Assembly (NCBI GenBank): GCA_018433775.1
Contig: JAHDQN010000008.1
Span: forward strand, 1 to 64,000
DNA: 64,000 nt
Source: Deltaproteobacteria bacterium
GTDB taxonomy: Bacteria; Desulfobacterota; Desulfomonilia; UBA1062
Direction of reading: 5' to 3'
Numbering within the stretch: the stretch's first letter is position 1; each line of letters begins with the position of its first letter. The position numbers and the translations under genes were made by a program. Shown piece by piece: positions 8,072 to 16,491 of this stretch. The notes beneath the pieces are model-generated. The model saw only the letters and a list, made by a program, of their open reading frames with translations, searched no databases and was not told where the DNA came from.

Positions 8072-9985
8072 CTAGAACCTCATCTGCAGCGAGACGCGGT
8101 AGGTCCTCCCTGGCACGGGATACCAGAAGCTGCCCCACTCCGACCGGTCTTCATACTCGACCGAGGTGTCGTCCAGGATGTTGCTGATCTTGAAGGCGGC
8201 CGTGGCAAACCGGGTGATCTCGCAGGCGATGCCCGCATCGACGATGTTTCTGTTGCCGGTCTTTTCGGTGTTGGCATCGTCGGTGTACACCCCCTCTCTG
8301 AACTGGTAGGAGGTGAAGAGGTCGACCTGCCGTCCAAAGATCACAGGCAGGTAGTCGGCCTGCAGGGTGAAGATGTCCTGCGGCTTGAGCCTGATCCGCT
8401 TGCTCTCGAAGGGGCCGCTTCCGTACCTGAACTGGTTGAATGCATAGCCCAGCGAGAGCTTCACGGCCTCGACCGGCTTTACCCATGCATAGGTCTCAAC
8501 GCCCGAGGCGTGCGCGCGGTCCACATTGACATAGGTAAAGGTCATGGCCGCAAGGTCGGAGTCCATCTTGATCAGATCGCTGTAGCGCGTCACGAAATAG
8601 CTCGCGCTCAAGCCGAACCGCTCGAACTCGATCACGGGGCCGATGTCCCAGCCGAAAGACTTCTCGGGCTCGAGGTCAGGGTTGGAAATGAAGGTGTACC
8701 AGCTGGATGGGGAATAGAGGTGGCCCATGGTGGGCTCGCGGTACCCGGTGCCCGCGTTCGCCTTGAGCCCGAGATGGGGTACGACGTTCCAAAAAGCTCC
8801 GCCGTGCCAGGTCCATCTTCCTTCGAACGCGGTGCTGTAGTCGTGCCGCAGGGCAAGGGAGAACAGAACAGGGTCGAGGTCAAGGGTCGAATGGAGAACC
8901 CCGGATGTAACGGTGCGCGAGTGGATGCCGTAGTCATCGCTCGATAGCCGCTCCCTGCGCACGGTGACCTCGGGAGAGAGCTTCAGGGGACCCATGCCGT
9001 GGGAATAGATCGCATCGAAATAGTCGCTCGTGAGCCGGGACCGGACGTCTCCGGTGAAAAAGGCAAAATTGCTGGTGCAGGTGCGGGTGGACATCCGGGA
9101 GGCCTTCAAGGCCAGGGATCTGTCGGGTTCGAGCTCCCGGACGGTATCGATCATGAACGAGTACCGGCTCGTATTCACCTCGTCGTCAGGGGTGAGCATG
9201 CCCGCGCTGCCTTCGCTTCCGGGCGAACCGAGCTCCTGTGCGGCCAGGGTTCCCGAGAGAAGCGTGTCCCATCCGTCGATATCCATCCAGAGCTTCGAGA
9301 GAAGAGAGGTGTGCTCTGTGTGGTTGTTCTCCCTGCGCGCCGTGGTCCCGTCGTCCCGTTCGTAGAGATAGTCGTTGTCCGCCTGGCTCCGGGTCACATC
9401 CAGGAGAAACCCTGCGCCGCCCGCCTCGGTGTTCAGGAGCAGGTTGTAGAGGCTGTAGCCATAGGTGCCCAGGGACGAGGTGAATTCCAGGCTGTCACCG
9501 GGCCGGGGATTCCGGGTGACGATGTTGACAACACCTCCCATGGCCGAACCGCCGTATGCGGCCGAGTTGCTGCCCTTGATGATCTCGATCCGGTCGATCT
9601 CGGGGACCGTGTACAGGGAAAGGTCGACCAGGTCCCCGCTGACCGAGCTGAGGGGAACCCCGTCGAGCATGACGAGCGTCTGCTGATAGTTCGTTCCCCG
9701 CAGGCTCACCGGCACGGGAACCGCCCCGCCATAGACGGGCAGATCGACGGAGACGGCCTTTCTGATCGCGTCGCGGGTGTCGATGAGCCCGGTTGCAAGG
9801 GGCCTGACCTCCACGATGTCGCTGAACGCGGTGGGCGCCTTGCCGGTCATGGAAGAAGTCGATGTGTCGTCAATGGGAGTGGCCGTGACGATGATCTCCT
9901 CGGCATGGGCGGGAAAGAAGGCAAAAAACGAGAAAAAAAACCACAGAACACCGAGTGCGATTGCTGCCGTGAATCGATGGCGCAT
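8072..9985 (-). CDS. btuB: TonB-dependent outer membrane receptor, BtuB-like
   Basis: A 637-residue outer membrane receptor. A signal peptide (residues 1-28, ending PAHA) is followed by a TonB box-like EEIIVTATPI. The plug domain (about 45-170) carries GTNYQQTLVMLDGVPLSS and the GSNSAAYGGSAMGGVVNI block, then a 22-strand barrel ending in the terminal phenylalanine (YRVSLQMRF) used for outer membrane insertion. The gene sits behind a cobalamin riboswitch and has a strong AGGAGGTG site, so the ligand is most likely cobalamin or a corrinoid. No btuCDF transporter genes are in the window, so the inner membrane partner must be elsewhere. Confidence 0.9.
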   Translation of the reverse strand: MRHRFTAAIALGVLWFFFSFFAFFPAHAEEIIVTATPIDDTSTSSMTGKAPTAFSDIVEVRPLATGLIDTRDAIRKAVSVDLPVYGGAVPVPVSLRGTNYQQTLVMLDGVPLSSVSGDLVDLSLYTVPEIDRIEIIKGSNSAAYGGSAMGGVVNIVTRNPRPGDSLEFTSSLGTYGYSLYNLLLNTEAGGAGFLLDVTRSQADNDYLYERDDGTTARRENNHTEHTSLLSKLWMDIDGWDTLLSGTLAAQELGSPGSEGSAGMLTPDDEVNTSRYSFMIDTVRELEPDRSLALKASRMSTRTCTSNFAFFTGDVRSRLTSDYFDAIYSHGMGPLKLSPEVTVRRERLSSDDYGIHSRTVTSGVLHSTLDLDPVLFSLALRHDYSTAFEGRWTWHGGAFWNVVPHLGLKANAGTGYREPTMGHLYSPSSWYTFISNPDLEPEKSFGWDIGPVIEFERFGLSASYFVTRYSDLIKMDSDLAAMTFTYVNVDRAHASGVETYAWVKPVEAVKLSLGYAFNQFRYGSGPFESKRIRLKPQDIFTLQADYLPVIFGRQVDLFTSYQFREGVYTDDANTEKTGNRNIVDAGIACEITRFATAAFKISNILDDTSVEYEDRSEWGSFWYPVPGRTYRVSLQMRF

Positions 9986-10049
9986 AAGGGGACACCTCCT
10001 AATAGGATGAATTCCCTAGGAGTCTCCACCCGGGTACGCAGGTGTAGTC

Positions 10050-10215
10050 CGTTGACCGCGGATAGGTCTTCTGACTCACGGATCGTCCAGCCGGCCTCAC
10101 CTTCCCGTCCTTAGAATTAAGGCAGTGGTGGTTTTTTAAGGCCGCCTGTCCCCGTTCACAGCGGCGTCCCCGTCCCGGAATCGCACCGGGTTCCCTTGAA
10201 TCCGCAGCAGGGTTG
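10050..10215 (-). promoter_or_regulatory. Cobalamin riboswitch controlling the TonB receptor
   Basis: Read on the minus strand the leader holds the recognisable cobalamin-aptamer landmarks in order: AAGGGAACCCGGTGCGATTCC, then GGGACGCCGCTGTGAACGG (P3/P4 region), then CCACTGCC near 10120 and GACGGGAAGGTGAGGC (B12 box region), and GTGAGTCAGAAGACC near 10065. The promoter just upstream would start the transcript at its 5' end. The distance from aptamer to the receptor ATG is about 65 bases, so control of either translation or termination is possible; no clear U-run terminator was seen, which favours translation control by masking the AGGAGGTG site. Confidence 0.9.
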
Positions 10216-10221
10216 AGCAGG

Positions 10222-10250
10222 AAACTAGCAGAACCTTGCCGCAGTGTCAA
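10222..10250 (-). promoter_or_regulatory. Promoter of the riboswitch-TonB receptor transcript
   Basis: On the minus strand TTGACA (10250-10245) is followed after 17 bases by TAGTTT (10227-10222). The predicted start, about 10215, coincides with the beginning of the aptamer. Confidence 0.65.
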
Positions 10251-10360
10251 GATGAACACCCCGGAAATACTATTGTTCTATCAAATGTTCCTGCAAAGTG
10301 AGGAAGGAAGCAGGTGATTCTATGTGTAGAAACTTTTTTTGCAACCGGGCTATTTTCCCC

Positions 10361-10389
10361 TTGCCGGGCAGGATAATTTCTGGCATATA
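10361..10389 (+). promoter_or_regulatory. Candidate promoter for the aroF leader transcript
   Basis: TTGCCG (10361-10366) and CATATA (10384-10389) are separated by 17 bases. The predicted transcription start is at about 10396, directly before the leader peptide ATG at 10397. The match to consensus is only moderate. Confidence 0.4.
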
Positions 10390-10396
10390 CAGCGAC

Positions 10397-10471
10397 ATGA
10401 CTACAACATCAGCCACCAGGTATTATGGTTATTATTTCTGGTTTACCAGGGGAGAACCGCCTGTGGGCTGA
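10397..10471 (+). CDS. Aromatic amino acid leader peptide for DAHP synthase attenuation
   Basis: A 24-codon reading frame starting MTTTSATR and running straight into Y-Y-G-Y-Y-F-W-F (codons 9-16), then TRGEPPVG and a TGA stop at 10469-10471. Seven of eight consecutive codons are Tyr, Phe or Trp, the hallmark of leader peptides that sense charged aromatic tRNAs. It ends 24 bases before a strong rho-independent terminator and about 105 bases before the DAHP synthase start. There is no clear ribosome binding site and the candidate promoter would make it nearly leaderless. That the peptide is translated is inferred from its codon content and context, not shown. Confidence 0.85.
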   Translation: MTTTSATRYYGYYFWFTRGEPPVG

Positions 10472-10530
10472 TCTGTTCAAAACATGAACAAAAAGGCCGT
10501 GGGTGGTTTAAGACCCCCACGGCCTTTTTT
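10413..10530 (+). promoter_or_regulatory. Transcription attenuator with competing antiterminator upstream of aroF
   Basis: Three mutually exclusive pairings can be drawn. Segment 10413-10420 (CCACCAGG) can pair with 10460-10466 (CCTGTGG) with one bulge. Segment 10454-10466 can pair with 10497-10509 in 13 continuous pairs, five of them G-U, forming an antiterminator that breaks the terminator stem. The terminator itself is 10495-10503 with 10516-10524. A ribosome stalled on the aromatic codons (10421-10444) would block the first pairing and leave 10454-10466 free for the antiterminator; a ribosome reaching the stop codon would cover that segment and allow termination. This is the classic attenuation logic. 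Confidence 0.8.
10495..10530 (+). terminator. Rho-independent terminator of the aroF attenuator
   Basis: GGCCGTGGG (10495-10503) pairs perfectly with CCCACGGCC (10516-10524), extended by two more G-C pairs past a bulged T, and is followed by six T residues (10525-10530). It lies upstream of aroF on the same strand, so it must be a regulated leader terminator. Confidence 0.88.
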
Positions 10531-10577
10531 ATTGCCGTGGGTCCACTCCAGAGGCCGTTACATACAAGGAGGTCGTT

Positions 10578-11597
10578 ATGATCATATCCATGAAAAAGGG
10601 CGCAACACCGGAAGAGATCGATCATGTCAGAAAGCTCATCGAAGAAATGGGCTACCGGGTGCACGAAAGCCAGGGCGAAGAGCGGATGATCTTCGGGGCC
10701 ATCGGGGACGAGCGGAAAAAGCACCGCCTCGCCTCGCTCGAAGCCCAGCCCGGGGTGGAAAAGGTGATCCCCATCCTCGCCCCCTACAAGCTCGCCTCCC
10801 GGGAGACCAAGAAGGAATCGACCGTGATCGACCTGGGCGGCGGCGTCAAGGTGGGAAACCGGAAACTCCTCGTTATAGCCGGACCCTGCGCGGTCGAGTC
10901 TCTGGATCAGGTCATGGAGGTGGCGGCGGCGATCAAGGAGAGCGGTGCCCACATGCTCAGGGGCGGTGCGTTCAAGCCCAGGACATCGCCCTATGCATTC
11001 CAGGGACTCATGAACGACGGCCTCTACCTCCTCTCGAAGGCCAAAGAGGCCTATCACCTGCCCGTGATCACCGAGGTCATGGACGCGGCCAGCATCGAGA
11101 TCGTCTCCGAGCATGCAGACTGTCTTCAGGTGGGCGCGCGAAACATCCAGAACTTCCCGCTGCTCAAGGAGGTGGGCAAGACCAGAAAGCCCGTATTGCT
11201 CAAGCGGGGCATGTCCACGACCATCGAGGAGTTTCTCATGTCGGCCGAATACGTGCTCTCCAGCGGCAACAGTCAGGTGATCCTGTGCGAGCGCGGAATC
11301 CGAACCTTCGAGACCGCAACCCGGAACACCCTGGATCTTTCCGCCGTGCCCGTGCTCAAGGAAAAAACCCATCTGCCCGTTATCGTCGACCCATCCCACA
11401 GCACCGGGCATGCTCGCTATGTCGAGCCCATGGCGTATGCAGCCGTGGCAGCCGGTGCGGACGGCCTCATGATCGAGGTGCATGCCAGGCCGGAGGAGGC
11501 ACTGTGCGACGGATCACAGTCATTGCGCCCGAGCGAGTTCAAATCAGTGATGGAAGGTATCCGGCGCATCGCGCAGGCGGTGGGCAGGGACATCTGA
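10578..11597 (+). CDS. aroF: 3-deoxy-7-phosphoheptulonate (DAHP) synthase, type I-beta with N-terminal regulatory domain
   Basis: A 339-residue enzyme joining PEP and erythrose 4-phosphate, the entry step to aromatic biosynthesis. Residues 1-70 form a ferredoxin/ACT-like domain ([17 protein letters not shown]), as in the Thermotoga enzyme, where it confers feedback inhibition by tyrosine. The catalytic barrel shows [53 protein letters not shown] and DPSHSTG, covering the metal and substrate sites. AAGGAGGT lies 7 bases before the ATG. It is separated from the other aro genes of the window and has its own attenuator. Confidence 0.96.
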   Translation: MIISMKKGATPEEIDHVRKLIEEMGYRVHESQGEERMIFGAIGDERKKHRLASLEAQPGVEKVIPILAPYKLASRETKKESTVIDLGGGVKVGNRKLLVIAGPCAVESLDQVMEVAAAIKESGAHMLRGGAFKPRTSPYAFQGLMNDGLYLLSKAKEAYHLPVITEVMDAASIEIVSEHADCLQVGARNIQNFPLLKEVGKTRKPVLLKRGMSTTIEEFLMSAEYVLSSGNSQVILCERGIRTFETATRNTLDLSAVPVLKEKTHLPVIVDPSHSTGHARYVEPMAYAAVAAGADGLMIEVHARPEEALCDGSQSLRPSEFKSVMEGIRRIAQAVGRDI

Positions 11598-11708
11598 TGT
11601 CGTCGGGGGCGTCCGAACCCGGCAGAGACAGGTGACCAGTGATGCCTGAGCCAGACGGAAACGTCCGGCCCCTTGATTTTTCCGGGCAAAGACACTAGGA
11701 TACAAGGC

Positions 11709-12239
11709 ATGGCTTACTTCCATACCGGACACAGGAGTATGCTCGTGCACGGCTCACTTCTGGCCGAGCGCATCGTCTCGAAAGAGACCAAGTGGAGCGG
11801 TGACGGCCTCTACGACGTCATCACCCTGGCGGAGTCGGGTGAGGACGAGCGCCGGGAGGGGGTCTTTGCCCACCTCCTCCTTCTCTCGCCACAGGAAAAG
11901 CACAAGCCGCCTCTGTTCCGGATATGCCTGCAGGACATCGAGATCTGCGACTTTGTGAGCAGACACCGCGAGATCGACCTGATGTCGTTCTTCACCTTCA
12001 TCATGACCCACGAGTTGCTCCATATCCACCGTTTCTCATCCGGGATTGCGGACTTCTTCGAGTCTCGAAAGGAAGACGAGGAGGCATTCGTGGATTCTCT
12101 GACCCGGCTGCTTCTTGCAAAAAATCCCCTGACCGGGCTGAAAAATGTCCTTACGCTGCTTGACAAGGTAGAGGCAGCACCCCTATATAGTTCCACGAAA
12201 ATCGCAGATCAAGGGAGTCATTTCCATGCCTATTTATGA
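11709..12239 (+). CDS. Putative small zincin-like protein with HELLH motif
   Basis: A 176-residue soluble protein without signal peptide. Residues 101-105 read H-E-L-L-H, followed by IHRFSSG, matching the HExxH zinc-binding and catalytic motif of zincin metalloproteases; a downstream acidic stretch ([10 protein letters not shown], about 118-127) could supply the third ligand. I do not recognise the family. The ATG at 11709 is preceded by an AAGG site. The gene overlaps the start of the FmdB-like gene by 14 bases and is therefore probably co-transcribed with it and moaC. The motif may be genuine, but protease activity is unproven. Confidence 0.7.
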   Translation: MAYFHTGHRSMLVHGSLLAERIVSKETKWSGDGLYDVITLAESGEDERREGVFAHLLLLSPQEKHKPPLFRICLQDIEICDFVSRHREIDLMSFFTFIMTHELLHIHRFSSGIADFFESRKEDEEAFVDSLTRLLLAKNPLTGLKNVLTLLDKVEAAPLYSSTKIADQGSHFHAYL

Positions 12240-12486
12240 GTATAAGTGCTTAAGGTGTAATCACGAGTTCGAGGCGGTGCAGAAGTTCAGCGATGCCCCG
12301 GTGCGGCAGTGCTCGGTGTGCGGAGGGCCGGTAAAGAAGCTGATCTCCCGTTCTTCCTTCCATCTCAAAGGCTCGGGCTGGTATCTGACGGACTATGCGA
12401 AGAAGAATACGCCCACGGACACCAAGCCTTCCTCCGAGCCTGCAAAGTCATCCAGCGACTCTTCGTCCTCGTCGGATTCCGACTGA
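12226..12486 (+). CDS. FmdB-family zinc ribbon protein
   Basis: An 86-residue protein starting MPIYEYKC, the standard opening of the FmdB/CxxC regulatory family. Two CxxC pairs, C8/C11 and C29/C32, form a zinc ribbon; the rest is a basic turn ([21 protein letters not shown]) and a low-complexity Ser/Asp tail. AAGGGAGT serves as ribosome binding site. FmdB was named as a regulator of formamidase, but the many homologues have no shown role and are often found near ribosome or cofactor genes. It lies between the HELLH protein (14-base overlap) and moaC. Confidence 0.9.
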   Translation: MPIYEYKCLRCNHEFEAVQKFSDAPVRQCSVCGGPVKKLISRSSFHLKGSGWYLTDYAKKNTPTDTKPSSEPAKSSSDSSSSSDSD

Positions 12487-12499
12487 TCAGGGCGGCATC

Positions 12500-12979
12500 A
12501 TGGGGTTCACTCATCTCGATGACCAGGGCCGGATATCCATGGTGGATGTCGGTGGCAAGGAGGCAACCACCAGGGTCGCTGTGGCGCGGGGCTCCATCAG
12601 CATGAGCCGCGAGGCCTTCACTGCGGTGGTGAGCGACCGGGTGGCAAAGGGCAACGTCCTCGCCACGGCAAAGATCGCGGGCATCATGGCGGCAAAGAAC
12701 ACGGCGCAGACCATTCCCCTGTGCCATCCGCTTCCCATTGACAAGATTTCGGTGGAGTTCTTCCCCAGGGAAGAGAACGCGAGTATAGAGGTGGAGTCGA
12801 GCGTCAAGGTTTCCGGAAGAACCGGGGTCGAGATGGAGGCCCTGCACGCCGCGAGCATTGCGCTCCTCACGATCTACGACATGTGCAAGGCCATAGACAA
12901 AACCATGGTCATAAGCGGCATCCGTCTCATGGAAAAGACCGGGGGCAAGAGCGGCCACTTCAGGCGTCCCGCCGAATAA
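12500..12979 (+). CDS. moaC: Cyclic pyranopterin monophosphate synthase (molybdenum cofactor)
   Basis: A 159-residue MoaC, which acts with MoaA to make cyclic pyranopterin monophosphate from GTP. Signatures include MVDVGGKEATTRVAVARG, AKIAGIMAAKNT, the IPLCHPLPIDK loop and MEALHAASIALLTIYDMCKAIDK with the catalytic Asp (D127) and Lys. The ATG at 12500 gives the usual N-terminus (FTHLDDQGRISMVDV); longer frames upstream overlap the FmdB gene. No other molybdopterin genes are in the window. Confidence 0.96.
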   Translation: MGFTHLDDQGRISMVDVGGKEATTRVAVARGSISMSREAFTAVVSDRVAKGNVLATAKIAGIMAAKNTAQTIPLCHPLPIDKISVEFFPREENASIEVESSVKVSGRTGVEMEALHAASIALLTIYDMCKAIDKTMVISGIRLMEKTGGKSGHFRRPAE

Positions 12980-13028
12980 ACGACCTTATATGTGTTCAGC
13001 TGGAATAACAATCCCTGATCGGGGCATC

Positions 13029-13628
13029 TCACCCACCAGGCAGTTGCAACTCTCGGTCTACTGCTGACAGAATCTCAGCGCTCACCTGATCACGGGGCCT
13101 GTCCGCATCGATGATGCAATGCCTCGCCCCTACGGCGAGGTCGAGAAATGCCTGCCGCAGCCTCTGATGATAGGCGGGTTCGCGGAGCTCGAACTTGTCT
13201 CCCGGCACGATCCGCTTCAGTGCGCGGCCGGGGTCCACGTCGAGGACAAAGGTGAGGTCAGGCTCGATCCAGGTTTCCGTCTTCTCCATAAGCTCTCGGA
13301 CACGCCCGATACCGAGCCCTCCCAGCACTCCCTGATATGCCAGGGTCGAGTCGATGAACCGGTCGATGATCACGACCTTACCCTGCTCGAGCGCGGGACG
13401 GACCAGGTTCACGACGTTTTCTCGGCGCGAGGCGAGGATCAGGAGCAGCTCGGTGATCGTGTCCAGGCCTTCGTGAAAGAACAGACCGCGGATATCTTCG
13501 GAAAAAGGAGAGCCGCCCGGCTCCCGGAACGAGAGCCAGGGCAGCCCGTGCTGTTCAAGATGCGCGCAGAGGATTTTCGCGTGGGTGGACTTGCCCGTCC
13601 CCTCTCCGCCCTCGAAGCTGATGATCAC
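13029..13628 (-). CDS. tmk: Thymidylate kinase
   Basis: A 199-residue dTMP kinase. The P-loop FEGGEGTGKST lies at 5-15, the DR(F/Y) motif is in IIDRFIDSTLAYQG and the lid is around residue 145. Its start is GTG at 13628, overlapping the ppdK stop as GTGA, so it is translated from the ppdK message. It converges on moaC, with 49 bases between the two stops. Confidence 0.95.
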   Translation of the reverse strand: MIISFEGGEGTGKSTHAKILCAHLEQHGLPWLSFREPGGSPFSEDIRGLFFHEGLDTITELLLILASRRENVVNLVRPALEQGKVVIIDRFIDSTLAYQGVLGGLGIGRVRELMEKTETWIEPDLTFVLDVDPGRALKRIVPGDKFELREPAYHQRLRQAFLDLAVGARHCIIDADRPRDQVSAEILSAVDRELQLPGG

Positions 13629-16288
13629 TTCTTGTTTTTCAGTGCCGCATGCGCGGCGGCGAGCCGCGCGATCGGGACGCGATACGGCGAACAGCTCACG
13701 TAGTTGAAGCCGGCCCGGTGGCAGAACTCGATGGACGATGGCTCACCGCCGTGCTCTCCACAGATGCCGATCTTCAGGTTCTTCCGGGTAGACCTCCCCT
13801 TTTTCACGCCGATCTTGATGAGCTCTCCCAGCCCGTCCTGATCGATGGCCGTGAAGGGATCCTTGGAGAAGATCTTCCTGTCGACGTAGAAGGGCAGGAA
13901 CTTGCCCGCATCGTCACGCGAAAGGCCGAAGGTGGTCTGGGTGAGGTCGTTGGTGCCGAATGAGAAAAACTCGGCCTCGTGCGCGATCTCGTCTGCCGTG
14001 AGCGCGGCCCTGGGCAGCTCGATCATGGTGCCCACCATATAGTCGAGCTTGACCTTGTATGCCTTCATGACCTCCTCGGCCACCTCGACGGTCATTGCCT
14101 TGAGGGATGCGAGCTCGTTCACATGGGCCACCAGGGGGCTCATGATCTCGGGTTTGACCTTGACTCCCTTCTTTGCGGCGTCACACGCCGCCTCCATGAT
14201 AGCCCTGACCTGCATCTCGTAGATCTCCGGGAAGGTGACGCCCAGCCGGCAGCCGCGGTGACCCAGCATGGGGTTTGACTCGTGGAGCGAATCGCGCTTC
14301 GCCTTGATATGAGCAGGGGTCTTCTTCAGGGCCTTGGCGACCTCGGCGACCTCGGCGTCGGTATTGGGAAGGAACTCGTGCAGCGGCGGATCGAGAAGCC
14401 TTATGGTGACCGGCAGCCCGTCCATGACCTCGAAGATGGACTCGAAATCGCCCTTCTGCATGGGCTTGATCTTTTCCAGTGCCTTGCGCCTGCCCTGCTC
14501 GTCGTCGGAAAGGATCATCTCGCGCACCGCGAGTATCCGGTCCGCCTCGAAGAACATGTGCTCGGTGCGGCACAGTCCGATCCCTTCGGCGCCGAAATCA
14601 CGGGCCACCCGGGAATCCTTGGGCGTGTCCGCGTTGGTCCTGACGCCGAGCTTGCGGATCTTGTCGGCCCACTTCATGAGAGTGCCGAACGCGCCTGACA
14701 GAGAGGGCTCCACCGTAGCCACCTCGCCGAGCATCACCTCGCCCGTGGTGCCGTTGAGCGAGATGTAGTCGCCTTTTTTGAAGGTAGCCGCGCCGAGCTT
14801 GGCAACCTGCTTCTTGTAGTCGATGGCAAGGTCCTGGCACCCCGACACGCAGCACTTGCCCATTCCCCTGGCCACCACGGCCGCGTGGGAGGTCATGCCG
14901 CCCCGGGCCGTGAGGATGCCCTGGGCCACGTTCATGCCGTGGATGTCTTCGGGAGAGGTCTCGATCCTCACCAGGATGACCTTCTCGCCCTTGGCGGTCT
15001 CGACCTCGGCGTCTTCAGCGGAGAATACCACCTTGCCCACCGCCGCGCCCGGGGAGGCCGGAAGGCCCTTGCCGATGACGTTTTTCTTGGCCTTGGGGTC
15101 GATCTGGGGATGGAGCAGCTGGTCGATCTGCTCAGGGTTCACCCGGCTCACTGCCTCTTCCCTGGTGATCAGGCCCTCTTTCACCATGTCGACCGCGATG
15201 CTGACGGCAGCCGCCGCGGTGCGTTTTCCGGTGCGGGTCTGGAGCATCCAGAGGTTGCCCTCCTGGATGGTGAACTCGATGTCCTGCATGTCGCGATAAT
15301 GCTTCTCCAGGGTGAGGTAGATCTCCTCGAGCTGGTTGTACTGATCCGGCAGGGCCTCCTGCATGGACACGAACGAGGCCTCGCGCTTGCCCTTGATGTT
15401 GATGGGCATGGGCGTCCGGATGCCGGCGACCACGTCTTCGCCCTGGGCGTTCTGGAGGTATTCGCCGTAGAAGACGTTCTCTCCGGTGGCGGGGTCGCGG
15501 GTGAATGCGACTCCGGTGGCGGAGTTTTCGCCCATGTTGCCGAAGACCATGGCCTGGACATTGACCGCGGTGCCCCACTCATCGGGGATGCTGTTGAGCT
15601 TGCGGTAGGTGATGGCCCGCGGGGTGTTCCAGGACTTGAACACGGCCTCGATTCCGCCCCAGAGCTGGTCCATGGGATCGGAGGGAAGCTCCTTGCCGGT
15701 GAGCTTCTTCACCTTTTCCTTCATGACGGCGACGAGCTTTTTCAGGTCCGCTGCCGTGAGCTCGGTGTCGAGCCTGACGCCCTTCTTGTGCTTCATCTTC
15801 TCGAGTTCTTCTTCAAGTGCATCGGAGTCGGCGCCCATCACCACGTCCGAGTACATCTGGATGAAGCGGCGATAGCAGTCATAGGCGAAACGCTCGTTCC
15901 CACTCATCTTGATGAGCCCGTGAACGGTCTCGTCATTGATGCCGAGGTTCAGAACCGTATCCATCATGCCGGGCATGGACGCCCTGGCGCCGGACCGGAC
16001 TGAGAAAAGCAGCGGGGCCTCCACATCGCCGTAGCCGAGCCCCATGATGCGCTCCACCTTGCGGATGGCCTCCTTCACCTGGGTCTTGAGCTCTTTCGGC
16101 AGCCCGTTGGTCTCGTAATAGATTCTGCACATTTCCGTGGAAATGGTAAAACCGGGAGGTACGGGGATTCCGAGATTGGTCATTTCGGCAAGGTTTGCGC
16201 CCTTGCCTCCGAGGATGTCCTTCATTTCGGCGTTGCCCTCGGCCTTGGTTCCCCTGCCTCCGAAGAGGTACACAAGTTTCTTTGCCAT
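13625..16288 (-). CDS. ppdK: Pyruvate, phosphate dikinase
   Basis: An 887-residue dikinase interconverting pyruvate, ATP and phosphate with PEP, AMP and pyrophosphate. The N-terminal ATP-grasp part begins YLFGGRGTKAEGNAEMKDILGGKG; the phosphohistidine is H468 in GGMTSHAAVVARGMG; the C-terminal PEP/pyruvate barrel carries GTNDLTQTTFGLSRDD and the catalytic cysteine in ICGEHGGEPSS. The start at 16288 (MAKKLVYLFGG) has AGGGAG upstream; the open frame beyond it is non-coding. In anaerobes this enzyme often works in gluconeogenesis or pyrophosphate-linked glycolysis. tmk follows with a 4-base overlap. Confidence 0.97.
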   Translation of the reverse strand: MAKKLVYLFGGRGTKAEGNAEMKDILGGKGANLAEMTNLGIPVPPGFTISTEMCRIYYETNGLPKELKTQVKEAIRKVERIMGLGYGDVEAPLLFSVRSGARASMPGMMDTVLNLGINDETVHGLIKMSGNERFAYDCYRRFIQMYSDVVMGADSDALEEELEKMKHKKGVRLDTELTAADLKKLVAVMKEKVKKLTGKELPSDPMDQLWGGIEAVFKSWNTPRAITYRKLNSIPDEWGTAVNVQAMVFGNMGENSATGVAFTRDPATGENVFYGEYLQNAQGEDVVAGIRTPMPINIKGKREASFVSMQEALPDQYNQLEEIYLTLEKHYRDMQDIEFTIQEGNLWMLQTRTGKRTAAAAVSIAVDMVKEGLITREEAVSRVNPEQIDQLLHPQIDPKAKKNVIGKGLPASPGAAVGKVVFSAEDAEVETAKGEKVILVRIETSPEDIHGMNVAQGILTARGGMTSHAAVVARGMGKCCVSGCQDLAIDYKKQVAKLGAATFKKGDYISLNGTTGEVMLGEVATVEPSLSGAFGTLMKWADKIRKLGVRTNADTPKDSRVARDFGAEGIGLCRTEHMFFEADRILAVREMILSDDEQGRRKALEKIKPMQKGDFESIFEVMDGLPVTIRLLDPPLHEFLPNTDAEVAEVAKALKKTPAHIKAKRDSLHESNPMLGHRGCRLGVTFPEIYEMQVRAIMEAACDAAKKGVKVKPEIMSPLVAHVNELASLKAMTVEVAEEVMKAYKVKLDYMVGTMIELPRAALTADEIAHEAEFFSFGTNDLTQTTFGLSRDDAGKFLPFYVDRKIFSKDPFTAIDQDGLGELIKIGVKKGRSTRKNLKIGICGEHGGEPSSIEFCHRAGFNYVSCSPYRVPIARLAAAHAALKNKK

Positions 16289-16336
16289 GACATTCTCCCT
16301 CTCTTCGCTATAGGTGTTAAATATCGCCAAGACGAT

Positions 16337-16365
16337 AGTATAAATATATACTTCTGTCCAAGCAA
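16337..16365 (-). promoter_or_regulatory. Promoter of ppdK
   Basis: On the minus strand TTGCTT (16365-16360) and TATACT (16342-16337) are 17 bases apart, inside an unusually A+T-rich stretch. The predicted transcription start is about 40 bases before the ppdK ATG. Confidence 0.5.
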
Positions 16366-16491
16366 AAAATGGCGGGCAGCCTGAAGCGGGAGAGATTTTT
16401 AGATTCGGGACAAGCGGCACTCCACGACCCGGTTTTGTGCAAACAGATGGAACTCTCAGAAGGTGGTACATGGACATGGTTCATCCCCGAA

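Noticed and set aside
10484..11635. Long plus-strand frame starting just before the aroF terminator
   Set aside because: It overlaps aroF in another frame, is Arg/Gly/Pro rich, and its first codons lie on the terminator stem; the aroF frame has all family motifs.
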